From UBA5336 sp964506685 (GTDB lineage Bacteria > Pseudomonadota > Alphaproteobacteria > Caulobacterales > Hyphomonadaceae), in contig CAZDMQ010000050.1 in assembly GCA_964506685.1 (NCBI GenBank), positions 1 through 27,040 of the forward strand: 27,040 bases of DNA. Reading direction: 5' to 3'. How positions within the stretch are numbered: position 1 is the first letter of the stretch; each line of letters begins with the position of its first letter. The notes under the pieces are model-generated. The model was given only the letters and a program-made list of their open reading frames with translations, did not search any database and was not told where the DNA came from. Below are positions 16,148 to 24,573 of this stretch, in pieces. A program made the translations under genes and the position numbers.

Positions 16148-16782
16148 CCGGTGCGGCCAGTCTCCGCGGCGTCGCCGCTTCCGGCATCCGGCGGGCTCTC
16201 CCCGGCCGCATTGGTCACGGCGCCGGCGATGAATGCTGCCGTCGCACCGACGCAACCCGTCGCAGCGTTGCGCATCGCGTCCATGCGGTCGCCGATGCGG
16301 TTGCCGGTAAAGGGCATGCTGACGGCGATCTCGGTGCGGGCCGTGAGGGTGCGGCGGCCGGTATCGAAGAGGGAGACGGCCAGGCGGCACTCCGCGGCAC
16401 CCGGGCCGAGGTGGAAATCGAGCAGGCGCCAGTCGAGTTCGAGCACCGGCGCGCCGGGATCCCGCACGCCAAGCGCCCGGCCCGGTGCGTCCGGGTCGAA
16501 GCTCTCGACCAGGGCGAACTGCATCAGCCGCGTGGCGCGGTCGGCCCATTCGGCTTCGGCGACCAGCCGCAGCGCGCCGTCCTCATCCTCGCTGGCGATC
16601 GCCCGGCCGGCAAGGACTCGCGCGGCATCGGGTTCGCGGATCAGGACATCCCGGTCGAGCCGGACAAGGGTGTCGGGGGCGGGGATCCTGTAGAGCGCCT
16701 CCGGCACGGACGCCTCGGGCAGGACCGAGACGCAGGCGGACAGGGCGAACGTCATGGCGATGAAACAGAGGCGATGGATCAT
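16105..16782 (-). CDS. ABC-type transport auxiliary lipoprotein of the Mla/MCE system (PqiC-like)
   Basis: A 225-residue lipoprotein with signal peptide and lipobox LSAC, Cys17 being the lipidated residue. The domain from about 30 to 185 shows the pattern of ABC_trans_aux/PqiC-like proteins, including YRIPAPDTLVRLDRDVLI and an ELDWRLLDFHLG stretch. By family it works with the MCE protein to bridge or stabilise lipid transport at the outer membrane. Its ATG overlaps the stop of the MCE gene (ATGA), making it the last gene of the four-gene operon. The last ~35 residues are a low-complexity Gly/Ala/Ser tail, and its final 43 bp run antisense to the end of the pleC-like gene, suggesting that the tail grew by stop-codon loss into the convergent neighbour. 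Confidence 0.82.
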   Translation of the reverse strand: MIHRLCFIAMTFALSACVSVLPEASVPEALYRIPAPDTLVRLDRDVLIREPDAARVLAGRAIASEDEDGALRLVAEAEWADRATRLMQFALVESFDPDAPGRALGVRDPGAPVLELDWRLLDFHLGPGAAECRLAVSLFDTGRRTLTARTEIAVSMPFTGNRIGDRMDAMRNAATGCVGATAAFIAGAVTNAAGESPPDAGSGDAAETGRTGQAAAVLSRSATGR

Positions 16783-17738
16783 CTGCGCTCCTCGTAGGGC
16801 AGGGGGTCGCCGAGCACGAGGCTGTGCGGCTCGCTTTCGACCTCGCGGGCGATCTCGTCGATCCGGGCGATCAGCCGGCGCATGTCGCGGACGGCAAGAT
16901 GGGTTTCGGTGAGCGTATCATTGGCCGGTCCGTCGATTGTCTCATTGGCTGAGCGCAGTGCGCGCAGGGCTTCATCGGCGGCGTCCTGCAGCGCCCGCAG
17001 GGCTTCGCGGCCGGCCTTGCTGATCGCGTCGATCTGCGGCGACAGCCGGTCGAGTTCGGCGGTCACGCCCCGTCCGACGTCGCCCAGCGCGTTCGAGGCG
17101 GCGTCGAAGGCCTCGCCAGCGGCGCGGATGGTTTCCAGCGCCTTTTCGAGGTCGGCCAGCGCCCCGTCATCCTCGGCCAGCCGGGTGGTGATGCGGTCGA
17201 GGTTCTCGAGCGTGCGCGAGACGTGCCCGATGTTCTTGTCGGTCAGCAGCTTGTTGATCTGGGTCGCTGCGGCATTCGACTGGCCGAGGATTTCCTGGCC
17301 GGAGGTGAAGAGCTGTTCGAGCGTCGACTTGTCAGCGCGGATCACGGGGACAGGTTCGCCGGGCTTGCGGGTCAGCCGCGGGGCCTCGGCGCTGCCGGCA
17401 TTGATCTGCACGAAGGTGACCCCGGTGATGCCGGCAAAGTCGATGCCGGCCGTGGAATCGGTCTTGACCGGCGTTTCGGCATCAATGCGGATCCGGGCGC
17501 GCACCTTTGACGGGTCGGCCCGGTCGATGCGGACCCAGCGCACATCGCCGACGACAATACCGATATAGCGGACCTGGGCCCCCTCATCGAGGACCACCGG
17601 GCCCTCGAACACCACGTCATATTCATCGAGGCTCCGGCGGAAGTCGGACTGGCCGAGCCACAGGATGAAGCCGAAGACGCCGACCGCTGCGGCCAGGACA
17701 AAGGCACCGATCAGGGCATAGTTTGCGCGCGGTTCCAT
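16779..17738 (-). CDS. mlaD: MlaD-family MCE-domain protein
   Basis: A 319-residue protein with one N-terminal membrane segment (about residues 7-28, YALIGAFVLAAAVGVFGF) and a single MCE domain at about 35-115 containing GAQVRYIGIVVGDV and GITGVTFVQI. The remaining 200 residues are an exported helical region rich in heptad-like patterns, as in tubular MCE proteins. By family it forms a hexameric ring that carries phospholipids across the periplasm. ATG 17738 has AAGGAG seven bases upstream and is preferred to a start 15 codons earlier. It lies 64 bp after the ATPase gene and overlaps the lipoprotein gene. The symbol follows the E. coli system; the direction of lipid flow and the exact orthology are not shown by sequence. 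Confidence 0.88.
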   Translation of the reverse strand: MEPRANYALIGAFVLAAAVGVFGFILWLGQSDFRRSLDEYDVVFEGPVVLDEGAQVRYIGIVVGDVRWVRIDRADPSKVRARIRIDAETPVKTDSTAGIDFAGITGVTFVQINAGSAEAPRLTRKPGEPVPVIRADKSTLEQLFTSGQEILGQSNAAATQINKLLTDKNIGHVSRTLENLDRITTRLAEDDGALADLEKALETIRAAGEAFDAASNALGDVGRGVTAELDRLSPQIDAISKAGREALRALQDAADEALRALRSANETIDGPANDTLTETHLAVRDMRRLIARIDEIAREVESEPHSLVLGDPLPYEERR

Positions 17739-17802
17739 CCCGGCTCTCCTTGCATTCCGTCCCCGGGGCTCCGGCTCCGGCATCGCCCGCTCAGTCGGGA
17801 CC

Positions 17803-18597
17803 CTAGGCCGGTAGGCCGTGGCTCAGCGTTGCGGACCGTCCCCGTGGCCCGTTGAAATAGGCCTGCACCCAGGGATGCTCCAGGGCTCTCAATTCATCGA
17901 TCGTGCCAACCGCCAGCAGGCGCCGGTCTGCCAGCACCGCAATCCGGTCGCACGTCGCCGCCAGCGTATCGAGATCGTGGGTCACGAGGAAGACCGAAAG
18001 ACCAAGGCTCTTCTGCAACTCGCGCAGGAGGGCGTCGAAATTGCCGGCCGTGATCGGGTCGAGCCCGGCTGTCGGCTCGTCGAGGAAGACGAGGTCGGGG
18101 TCGAGGGCGAGGGTGCGGGCGAGGGCGGCCCGCTTGCGCATGCCGCCGGAAAGGTCGGAGGGGAACTTGTTGGCTGCGTCCGGGCCGAGCCCGGCGAGGC
18201 GGATCTTGAGGTCGGCGATCTCGGTGCGCAGCGCGCGGGACAGGCCGGTATGTTCGGCGAGTGGCACAATGACATTCTCGCGCACCGTGAGATTGGAGAA
18301 GAGTGCGCCATCCTGGAACATGATGCCCCAGCGCTGCTCGACCGCGCGCCGCTCATGGCGGTCGAGACGGTCCAGCGTCTGGCCGAACACCTCGACCGTG
18401 CCTGCCGCCGGCTGCTTCAGCCCGGTGATCGCGCGCAGGAGGACCGATTTGCCGGTGCCCGAGCCGCCGATGACGCCGAGCACTTCGCCCCGGCGCATGT
18501 CGAGGTCGAGGTTCTCGTGCACGACATGACTGCCATAGGCCGTCTTCAGCCCGCGCACGCGGATCACCGGCGGGCCGGCGGGGAAACGACCGGCCAT
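17803..18597 (-). CDS. mlaF: MlaF-type ABC transporter ATPase
   Basis: A 264-residue ATPase. Walker A is GGSGTGKS at 44-51, the signature is LSGGMRKR, Walker B is LVFLDEPTAGLDP, and the switch histidine lies in VTHDLDTL. The GxSGxGKSVLLR and AGLDP context, and SGGM in place of SGGQ, are typical of MlaF-type lipid importer/exporter ATPases. It would energise lipid movement at the inner membrane with the MlaE-like permease encoded immediately upstream: the permease stop and this ATG share one base (TGATG). All catalytic motifs are intact. Confidence 0.93.
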   Translation of the reverse strand: MAGRFPAGPPVIRVRGLKTAYGSHVVHENLDLDMRRGEVLGVIGGSGTGKSVLLRAITGLKQPAAGTVEVFGQTLDRLDRHERRAVEQRWGIMFQDGALFSNLTVRENVIVPLAEHTGLSRALRTEIADLKIRLAGLGPDAANKFPSDLSGGMRKRAALARTLALDPDLVFLDEPTAGLDPITAGNFDALLRELQKSLGLSVFLVTHDLDTLAATCDRIAVLADRRLLAVGTIDELRALEHPWVQAYFNGPRGRSATLSHGLPA

Positions 18598-19796
18598 CAG
18601 ATCCCGAGCTCCATGTAGAACACCGCAAAGACCGCATCGATGACGATCACCGAGAAGATCGCCTGGACGACAGAGGTCGTGGTGTGGTCGCCAAGCGACT
18701 GGACCGAGCCGCCGACCAGCAGCCCCTGGCGGCAGGCCAGCAGGGCGAGCACGAAGCCGAAGATCGGCGCCTTCGACAGGCCGACCCAGAAGTTCTCGAT
18801 GGGGACATAGTCCTGCAACCGGGCCAGGAAGACCGCCGGGGGGATGTCCAGCGTGGCCCAGCCGACGAAGACGCCGCCCCCGAGACCTGCCAGTGTGGCA
18901 ATGAAGGACAGGATCGGGGTCACCACGACCATGGCGAACACGCGCGGGGCGACGAGGACCTCCTGCACGCCCAGTCCCAGCGTGGTCATCGCATCGACCT
19001 CCTGGCGCATGCGCATGGCGCCGATCTGGGCGGTGAAGGCCGAATTGGTGCGTCCGGCAAGGATGATCGCCGAGATCACGGCGCCGAACTCGCGCAGCAT
19101 GGCGAAGCCGACCAGTTCGACGGTAAAGATCTCGGCGCCGAAATCGCCCAGCACCGTGGCGCCGATGAAAGCGACGACCATGCCGACAAAGAAGCTGAGG
19201 AAGGCGATGATCGGCAGGGCATCAAGCCCGGCTTCCTCCATCACCGCAACGGTCGCGGTCCAGCGGATCCTGTGCGGGCGGAGCAGCAGGCCGAGCGTCG
19301 TGGCCAGGGTCTCGCCAAGGAAGGCGAGGGTGGCGAGCGTCTCGCGCCAGAGCTGCGCAACGCCGCGGCCGGTGCGCTCGAAGACAGACATGTAAGGCGG
19401 CCGCGCATCGGTCCCGTCCGGGGCCTCCCAGGCGCGGCGAACCTGCGCGATCAGGGCGGCTGCCGAGGCGTGATCGCCACGCAGGGGGAGGGGCTGTACG
19501 CCGTCATCGGCGCGGTCATCGGCGCGGTCATCGGCGCTGTCATCGGCGCTGTCCTTGACGCCGGCCGGTCGCGCAGGCGCCAGCGCGCGGAGCGTCCGGT
19601 CAAGCACGTGGGCGCCGGCGGTATCGATCTGGCCGAGCTGGCTGACATCAAGCCAGACCGGGGCCTCGCCGGGCGCCAGGGCGCGCAGGGCCGCGTCGAC
19701 CTTGTCCACCGTGTACACGGTCCAGTCACCGGAGATGGCGAGCACGCGCGCGCCGGGCTCCGTCGCGTCGGTGAAGGCCGGTTCGCGCATCGTCAT
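18597..19796 (-). CDS. mlaE: MlaE-type permease with N-terminal STAS (MlaB-like) domain
   Basis: A 399-residue fusion. Residues 1 to about 125 form a STAS domain (VLAISGDWTVYTVDKVDAAL and WLDVSQLGQIDTAGAHVL, like MlaB), and residues 150-399 are the MlaE permease with five or six membrane segments and the conserved LREFGAVISAIILAGRTNSAF and MRMRQEVDAM stretches. In E. coli, MlaB is a separate protein regulating MlaF; fusion to the permease is common in alphaproteobacteria. The STAS domain is interrupted by an acidic repeat of the type ADD(R/S), encoded by four 12-bp units at 19503-19550. ATG 19796 was chosen, with another ATG two codons later. The gene opens the mla operon and is divergent from the racemase gene across 84 bp. 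Confidence 0.9.
   Translation of the reverse strand: MTMREPAFTDATEPGARVLAISGDWTVYTVDKVDAALRALAPGEAPVWLDVSQLGQIDTAGAHVLDRTLRALAPARPAGVKDSADDSADDRADDRADDGVQPLPLRGDHASAAALIAQVRRAWEAPDGTDARPPYMSVFERTGRGVAQLWRETLATLAFLGETLATTLGLLLRPHRIRWTATVAVMEEAGLDALPIIAFLSFFVGMVVAFIGATVLGDFGAEIFTVELVGFAMLREFGAVISAIILAGRTNSAFTAQIGAMRMRQEVDAMTTLGLGVQEVLVAPRVFAMVVVTPILSFIATLAGLGGGVFVGWATLDIPPAVFLARLQDYVPIENFWVGLSKAPIFGFVLALLACRQGLLVGGSVQSLGDHTTTSVVQAIFSVIVIDAVFAVFYMELGI
19503..19550. repeat. Four 12-bp tandem repeats inside the STAS domain of mlaE
   Basis: The unit GTCATCGGCGCG occurs twice and GTCATCGGCGCT twice, head to tail. On the coding strand they encode (A-D-D-R/S) units, so changes in copy number would keep the frame and lengthen or shorten an acidic loop by four residues per unit. 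Confidence 0.9.
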
Positions 19797-19880
19797 GGTG
19801 TTGCCCCGCCCGGCGGCTTGGGGGAAATGGGTGCGGCCACGGCTCCGTTCATCCTGCTCACTGAAGGATCCTGACCGCCA

Positions 19881-20897
19881 ATGTCCACCCGCATGCTCCA
19901 TCTTGTACCGCACCGGGCGGCCCTGAAACGGCCCTTTACCATTTCCCGCGGCAGCAAGACCCATGCCGAGACGGTCCGGGTGAGGCTGGAGGGTGCGGGC
20001 GGCGCCTTCGGGCGCGGCGAAAGCGTGCCCTATGGGCGCTATGGCGAAAGCGTGGCCGGGGTGATGGCGGCGATCGAGGCCGTGCGCCCGGCGATCGAGG
20101 CGGGGTGTTCGCGGGCCGACCTGCTGGCGCTGCTACCGGCGGGGGCGGCGCGCTGTGCATTGGATTGCGCACTGTGGGACCTCGAGGCGAAGGCGCTCAA
20201 CCGGCCGGTCTGGCAGCTGATGGAGCTGGCCGCGCCGCCGGAGCCGGTGGAAACTGCCGAAACGGTGAGCCTCGACACGCCTGCGGCCATGGCGGCGGCG
20301 GCGCGGGCGGCCGGCGGCGGGCTGCTCAAGCTCAAGATCGGCGGGGCAGGGGACATGGCCCGGGTGGCGGCGGTGCATGCGGCCCGGCCCGATGCGCGGC
20401 TGATCCTCGATGCCAACGAGGCGCTGGCACCGGAGGAGCTGCCGGCGCTGGCGGATGCGGCCGCGGGGCTCGGCGTGGTGCTGATCGAGCAGCCGCTGGC
20501 CGCCGGCGCGGATGGTGCCTTGCGGCGGGGCGCGCTGCCGGTCCCGGTCTGCGCCGATGAAAGCGTGCACGAGGCGAGCGATATCGCAGCGCTTTCGGCC
20601 CGCTATGACGCGGTCAACGTGAAGCTCGACAAGGCGGGCGGGCTGACCGGGGCGCTGGCGCTGGTCGCGGCGGCGCGGGCGGAGGGGATGGGCGTGATGG
20701 TCGGCTGCATGGTGGCGGGGTCGCTGTCGCTGGCACCGGCGGTGCTAGCGGCGCAGCTGGCCGACCTGGCCGATCTCGACGGCCCGCTCTGGCTGGCGGC
20801 GGACGCGCCCGGCGGGCTGGCCTGTCGCAGAGGTCACGTGTGGCCGCCGGAGCCGGCCTTCTGGGGCGGGCCGGCCCGTGCACAGGACGGTGCGTGA
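19881..20897 (+). CDS. dgcA: Enolase-superfamily racemase/epimerase, N-acetyl-D-Glu racemase (DgcA) or dipeptide epimerase
   Basis: A 338-residue muconate-lactonizing subgroup enzyme. The catalytic lysine pair is Lys150 and Lys152 (KLK), metal ligands are Asp177 (LILDANEA), Glu203 (LIEQPL) and Asp226 (CADES), and the second catalytic lysine is Lys248 in NVKLDKAGG. Such sequences in alphaproteobacteria are annotated as L-Ala-D/L-Glu dipeptide epimerase or, more recently, as N-acetyl-D-glutamate racemase DgcA acting with the deacetylase DgcN in D-glutamate use. No dgcN is present in the window, so the choice between the two is open. The C-terminus ends in an Ala/Gly-rich tail. ATG 19881 is assumed, with an internal ATG four codons later; AAGGA lies 12 bases upstream of the first. 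Confidence 0.8.
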   Translation: MSTRMLHLVPHRAALKRPFTISRGSKTHAETVRVRLEGAGGAFGRGESVPYGRYGESVAGVMAAIEAVRPAIEAGCSRADLLALLPAGAARCALDCALWDLEAKALNRPVWQLMELAAPPEPVETAETVSLDTPAAMAAAARAAGGGLLKLKIGGAGDMARVAAVHAARPDARLILDANEALAPEELPALADAAAGLGVVLIEQPLAAGADGALRRGALPVPVCADESVHEASDIAALSARYDAVNVKLDKAGGLTGALALVAAARAEGMGVMVGCMVAGSLSLAPAVLAAQLADLADLDGPLWLAADAPGGLACRRGHVWPPEPAFWGGPARAQDGA

Positions 20898-20903
20898 CCG
20901 GTT

Positions 20904-21731
20904 CTATTTCTCCGCCGCAGGGAAGACGCCGAGCACCTTGAGGGAACTGGAGAAGAAGCCGAGCTCCTCGAGGGCGAGCTGCACCGGGCGCTCGTCGGGG
21001 TGGCCCTCGATCTCGGCGTAGAACTGGGTGGCGGTGAAGGCGCCGCCGAGCATGTAGCTCTCCAGCTTGGTCATGTTCACGCCATTGGTCGCGAACCCGC
21101 CCATCGCCTTGTACAGCGCGGCCGGGATGTTGCGGACCTGGAACAGGAAGGCGGTCTTCGCACCCGCGCTGCCGGCAAGGAAATCCTCGAGCGGCTCGCG
21201 CGCCATCACCACGAAGCGGGTCGTGTTGTGCTCGGCATCCTCGATATCCTCGGCGAGAATGTCGAGGCCATAGACCTCGGCAGCGAGACGCGGCGCAATG
21301 GCGGCGATGCCGGGATCGTTTCCCTCGCTCACCTCGCGGGCCGCGCCGGCGGTATCGGCGGCGGTCACCGGCTCAATGCCGTGGCGCCGGAGGAAGTTGC
21401 GGCACTGACCGAGGCCCATGATGTGGCTGCGGGCATGGGTGATGTCGTCGAGGGCGGCGCCGGGCCGGGCCATGAGCTGGAAGCGGATCGGCAGGTAGTA
21501 TTCGGCAATGATGTGCAGCGGTGTGCTGGCGAGCAGGTGGTGAATATCGCCGACGCGGCCGGCAATCGTGTTGTCGACGGGGATCATGGCCAGCGCAGCG
21601 CGGCCGTCGGTGACCGCGGCCAGCGTATCCTCGAAGGTGCGGCAGGCGAGCGGCTCGAGGTCGGGATAGGCCTCGATGCAGGCGATGTGGGAGTTGGCGC
21701 CGGGCTCTCCCTGGTAGGCAATGGCGGCCAT
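20904..21731 (-). CDS. pheA: Prephenate dehydratase with ACT domain
   Basis: A 275-residue monofunctional enzyme converting prephenate to phenylpyruvate in phenylalanine synthesis. The N-terminal periplasmic-binding-protein-like domain starts AYQGEPGANSH and carries PVDNTIAGRV and the catalytic HNTTRF (Thr-Arg-Phe) motif near residue 168. The C-terminal ACT domain (about 190-270) contains GVNMTKLESYM, equivalent to the ESRP phenylalanine-binding site for feedback control, here with Tyr-Met in the last positions. There is no chorismate mutase domain, unlike E. coli PheA. Its start shares one base with the stop of kdsB (TGATG), so the two are coupled; this kdsB-pheA order is common in alphaproteobacteria. 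Confidence 0.93.
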   Translation of the reverse strand: MAAIAYQGEPGANSHIACIEAYPDLEPLACRTFEDTLAAVTDGRAALAMIPVDNTIAGRVGDIHHLLASTPLHIIAEYYLPIRFQLMARPGAALDDITHARSHIMGLGQCRNFLRRHGIEPVTAADTAGAAREVSEGNDPGIAAIAPRLAAEVYGLDILAEDIEDAEHNTTRFVVMAREPLEDFLAGSAGAKTAFLFQVRNIPAALYKAMGGFATNGVNMTKLESYMLGGAFTATQFYAEIEGHPDERPVQLALEELGFFSSSLKVLGVFPAAEK

Positions 21732-22483
21732 CAGACGATGTGTCCTTTCCTGTAGGCGTCCCGCGCGGCCTCGAGATCGGCCGGTGTGTCCACCCCGCGG
21801 GGCGGATCGCCGGCGAGCAGGCTGCAGACGAGGGTCATCCCGAGTTCCAGCGCCCTCAATTGCTCCAGTCGCTCGCGCTGTTCAAGGGGGCTTGGCGGGG
21901 CGGCGATGAAGCGGTCGAGCGCATCGCGGCGGAAGCCGTAGACGCCGACATGGTGCCAAAGCGGTCCCGGCCCCGATGGCGCCGTGGCGCGGGTGAAGTA
22001 GAGGGCGCGGGCCACCGTCGCGCCGGGCGCAGTCGAGAGCACGGCCTTGACGACGTTGGGATCGTCCCGCTCGGCGGGATCCCGGATTTCGGCGGCAAGC
22101 GTGGCGATGGCTGCATCCGGGTGGCTGTCGAGCGCGGCCAGCAGGGCACCGAGCGCGGCCGGGTCGAGCGTCGGCATGTCGCCCTGCAGGTTGATCACGC
22201 GGTCGTGGCGGCCGGCCGGATCGATGTGCCGAAGCGCGGCATGCACCCGGTCCGATCCTGAGGGCAGGGCCGGATCGGTCAGCACGGCCTGAAACCCGGC
22301 TGCCTCGACGGCGGTCGCGATTTCGGACTCGGCGGCGGCGACCAGGACCGGGCCGAGAGCGGCGGCAGCGGCCCGCTCGCAGACCCGTACGATCATCGGC
22401 TGGCCCCCGATGTCGGCGAGCGGCTTGCCGGGCAGGCGGGTGGAGGCCATGCGGGCCGGTATGATGATGATCGGTTGCGACAT
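21731..22483 (-). CDS. kdsB: 3-deoxy-manno-octulosonate cytidylyltransferase
   Basis: A 250-residue cytoplasmic enzyme that makes CMP-Kdo from CTP and Kdo for the LPS inner core. The N-terminal nucleotide-binding loop is IIIPARMASTRLPGKPLADI (residues 5-24), followed by SGSDRVHAAL, NLQGDMPTLDP with the metal-binding Asp, and the HHVGVYGFRRDALDRF motif. Length matches the family. The gene is first in a pair with pheA and divergent from the cytochrome gene across 279 bp. It shows that the organism makes Kdo-containing lipopolysaccharide. Confidence 0.95.
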   Translation of the reverse strand: MSQPIIIIPARMASTRLPGKPLADIGGQPMIVRVCERAAAAALGPVLVAAAESEIATAVEAAGFQAVLTDPALPSGSDRVHAALRHIDPAGRHDRVINLQGDMPTLDPAALGALLAALDSHPDAAIATLAAEIRDPAERDDPNVVKAVLSTAPGATVARALYFTRATAPSGPGPLWHHVGVYGFRRDALDRFIAAPPSPLEQRERLEQLRALELGMTLVCSLLAGDPPRGVDTPADLEAARDAYRKGHIV

Positions 22484-22762
22484 GGCGGGGTCCGTGAAAG
22501 GGCGTCGGGCGGGTCAGGCGAGCGGCAGTCCGGAGGCCGGGGCGGCGGGTCGGTGCCGGGTCATCCCGCCGGGACGACTGGCCGGATCGTCTGGCGACGT
22601 CGTCTGGCTGGGCACTTCCACGGGGTCTGCGTCGGTTGGCCGCGAGTTGCGTTTGTGGGTTCTCGCACCAACCTTTAGTAATGAGAGCCGGGCAAGACCA
22701 GAGCTTCCGGCGACCCTGCTGCTGGAAATCCGGAAATCATCGCGAGGCCAGAAAGAAGATCC
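22484..22762. other. Divergent intergenic region between kdsB and the cytochrome c gene
   Basis: These 279 bp must hold the promoters of both flanking genes. The last ~100 bp are somewhat AT-richer (around ACCAACCTTTAGTAATGAG at 22667-22685). I found no clear -35/-10 pair, operator palindrome or RNA structure, and no small reading frame with protein-like features. Confidence 0.4.
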
Positions 22763-23395
22763 ATGGGCGAACTCACATTCAACAAGTTTCTTGGCAGCCT
22801 GCTGGCCGCCGCCCTTGTCCTGTTCGGACTGCGTGAACTGGCCCATGTGGCGTTCGCGCCACCGACCCATGGCGAGGCCCACGGCGAGCATGGCGAGGAG
22901 ATGTCGCTGAACGCGCAGTTTGCGGAGAAGTTCGCCTATTATGTCGAGGTCGCCGAGGAGCGGGCCGAGGGCGAGCCGGAGCCGGTCTTCGACCTTGGCG
23001 TGGCGCTGGCTGCGGCCGATGTCTCGCGCGGGGAGCGCGCCTTCATTGCCAAGTGCTCGACCTGTCATACGGCGGTCGAAGGCGGCGCGCATGGCACTGG
23101 CCCGAACCTGTGGAACGTGGTCGGCGCCGAAAAGAACCATGCCGCTGGCTTCAATTATTCCGGTGCGCTGTCCTCCGGCGAGACCTGGAGCTTCGCGAAC
23201 ATGAATGACTGGCTTTACAATCCGGGCGCCTATGCGCCGGGCACGTCCATGGCGTTCGCCGGGCTGCGCCGCGACGATGAACGCGCCAACGTCATCGCCT
23301 ATCTCGCATCGATGTCGCCGGACGCGCCGCCGTTCCCCGCGCCCCTGCCGGCCGAGGCCGAAGCGGCGGCAGAGCCAGACAGCGCCGGCCAGTAG
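22763..23395 (+). CDS. Membrane-anchored class I cytochrome c (CycM-like)
   Basis: A 210-residue cytochrome with an uncleaved N-terminal signal anchor (about residues 7-31), a His/Glu-rich linker at about 33-46, a spacer helix, and one class I cytochrome c domain at about 80-185. Haem attachment is C98-S-T-C101-H102 and the axial methionine is Met163 in GTSMAFAGL. The domain body (GTGPNLWNVVG, FNYSGAL, WLYNPGAYAPGTSM) is that of cytochrome c552/CycM of alphaproteobacteria, which passes electrons between the bc1 complex and an aa3-type oxidase at the periplasmic face. The C-terminus is a Pro/Ala/Glu tail. The divergent arrangement with kdsB-pheA is a conserved alphaproteobacterial neighbourhood as I remember it. 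Confidence 0.9.
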   Translation: MGELTFNKFLGSLLAAALVLFGLRELAHVAFAPPTHGEAHGEHGEEMSLNAQFAEKFAYYVEVAEERAEGEPEPVFDLGVALAAADVSRGERAFIAKCSTCHTAVEGGAHGTGPNLWNVVGAEKNHAAGFNYSGALSSGETWSFANMNDWLYNPGAYAPGTSMAFAGLRRDDERANVIAYLASMSPDAPPFPAPLPAEAEAAAEPDSAGQ

Positions 23396-23484
23396 GGCGA
23401 GCCAGCACACCCGGACAGAAGAACGGGCGTCCCACCGAACAGGGGGGCGCGCGCACGCGGCTCAGGCAGGCTCCCTGGCAGGGG

Positions 23485-24573
23485 TCAGGCCTTGGCGCCC
23501 TTCCGCCCCTTGCCATAGGCTGGCGCACGCGCCGCGCTGAGCGCGTCGAGTGGCCAGCGGGGGCGGGCCCGGACATCAAGACTGCCCGGATCGACAAGCC
23601 CCGCGCGCACCCGCTCGGCGCCGGCCAGCGCGATCATGGCGCCATTGTCGGTACAGTAGCGCAGGGGCGGGGCGAGAAGGCGGGCGCCGTGCTCCCTGGC
23701 GACCCCTTCAAGGGCCTCCCGCAGGGCCGTATTGGCGGCCACCCCGCCGGCGACCACGAAGCGTGTGGCTCCGTCCGGACCGGGGGCGATGCTGGCCAGC
23801 GCCCGCGCCGATTTCTCCGCAAGGATGTCGCAGACTGCCTGCTGGAAGCTGGCGCAGAGATCGGCAGTGCGCGCCGGGGTGAGCGGTTCGGAATCGGCGG
23901 CCCGCGCGAGCGCCGTCTTGAGCCCGGCAAAGCTCATGTCGAGGCCCGGACGGTTGAGCAGCGGGCGCGGCAGGTCGACCGCATCGGGCCGGCCTTCCTG
24001 GGCGGCGCGCTCCACGGCAGGACCACCGGGAAACCCCAGCCCGAGATGGCGTGCGGTCTTGTCGAAGGCTTCGCCGGCCGCATCGTCGATCGTCGAGCCG
24101 AGCCGGACATAGTCGCCGAGCCCGCGCACGTTCAGGAACTGGCAATGGCCGCCGGAGACCAGCAGCAGCAGGTACGGGAACGGGCAGTCTTCGGACAGGC
24201 GCGGGCTGAGGGCATGGCCTTCGAGATGGTTGATCGCGAGGAACGGTCGGCCGGCGGCCATGGCGATGGCCTTGCCCGTCATCATCCCGACGAGCACACC
24301 GCCGATCAGGCCGGGCCCCGAAGTGGCGGCCACGGCGTCGAGGTCGCCATAGGAGAGGCCGGCGCGGGCCATGGTTGCGGCCACCACGCGGTCGGCAAGG
24401 TCGGCATGGGCGCGGGCGGCGATCTCCGGAACCACCCCGCCATAGGGGGCGTGCGCCTCCACCTGGGAGCGCACGGTCTCGGCCAGGACGCCGGCGCGGC
24501 CGGAGCCATCGAGACGGACAATGGCCGCGGCGGTCTCGTCGCAGCTTGTCTCGATGCCGAGCACGATTGTCAT
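23485..24573 (-). CDS. tsaD: tRNA N6-adenosine threonylcarbamoyltransferase
   Basis: A 362-residue ASKHA-fold enzyme that transfers the threonylcarbamoyl group to A37 of ANN-decoding tRNAs, with TsaB and TsaE (not in this window). Signatures are GIETSCDETAAAIV at the N-terminus, the metal-binding HLEGH motif, LLLVSGGHCQFL, STIDDAAGEAFDKTARHLGL, and VVAGGVAANTALRE. The N-terminus is unambiguous: ATG at 24573-24571 overlaps the stop of the upstream oxidoreductase as ATGA. An open frame extends far upstream but lies inside that gene. A basic tail (GKGRKGAKA) ends the protein. Essential in most bacteria. Confidence 0.97.
   Translation of the reverse strand: MTIVLGIETSCDETAAAIVRLDGSGRAGVLAETVRSQVEAHAPYGGVVPEIAARAHADLADRVVAATMARAGLSYGDLDAVAATSGPGLIGGVLVGMMTGKAIAMAAGRPFLAINHLEGHALSPRLSEDCPFPYLLLLVSGGHCQFLNVRGLGDYVRLGSTIDDAAGEAFDKTARHLGLGFPGGPAVERAAQEGRPDAVDLPRPLLNRPGLDMSFAGLKTALARAADSEPLTPARTADLCASFQQAVCDILAEKSARALASIAPGPDGATRFVVAGGVAANTALREALEGVAREHGARLLAPPLRYCTDNGAMIALAGAERVRAGLVDPGSLDVRARPRWPLDALSAARAPAYGKGRKGAKA

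Noticed and set aside
14423..16549. A 708-codon open frame antisense to the kinase
   Set aside because: It follows the third-position GC bias of the kinase gene and shows only Arg/His/Gln-rich shadow composition.
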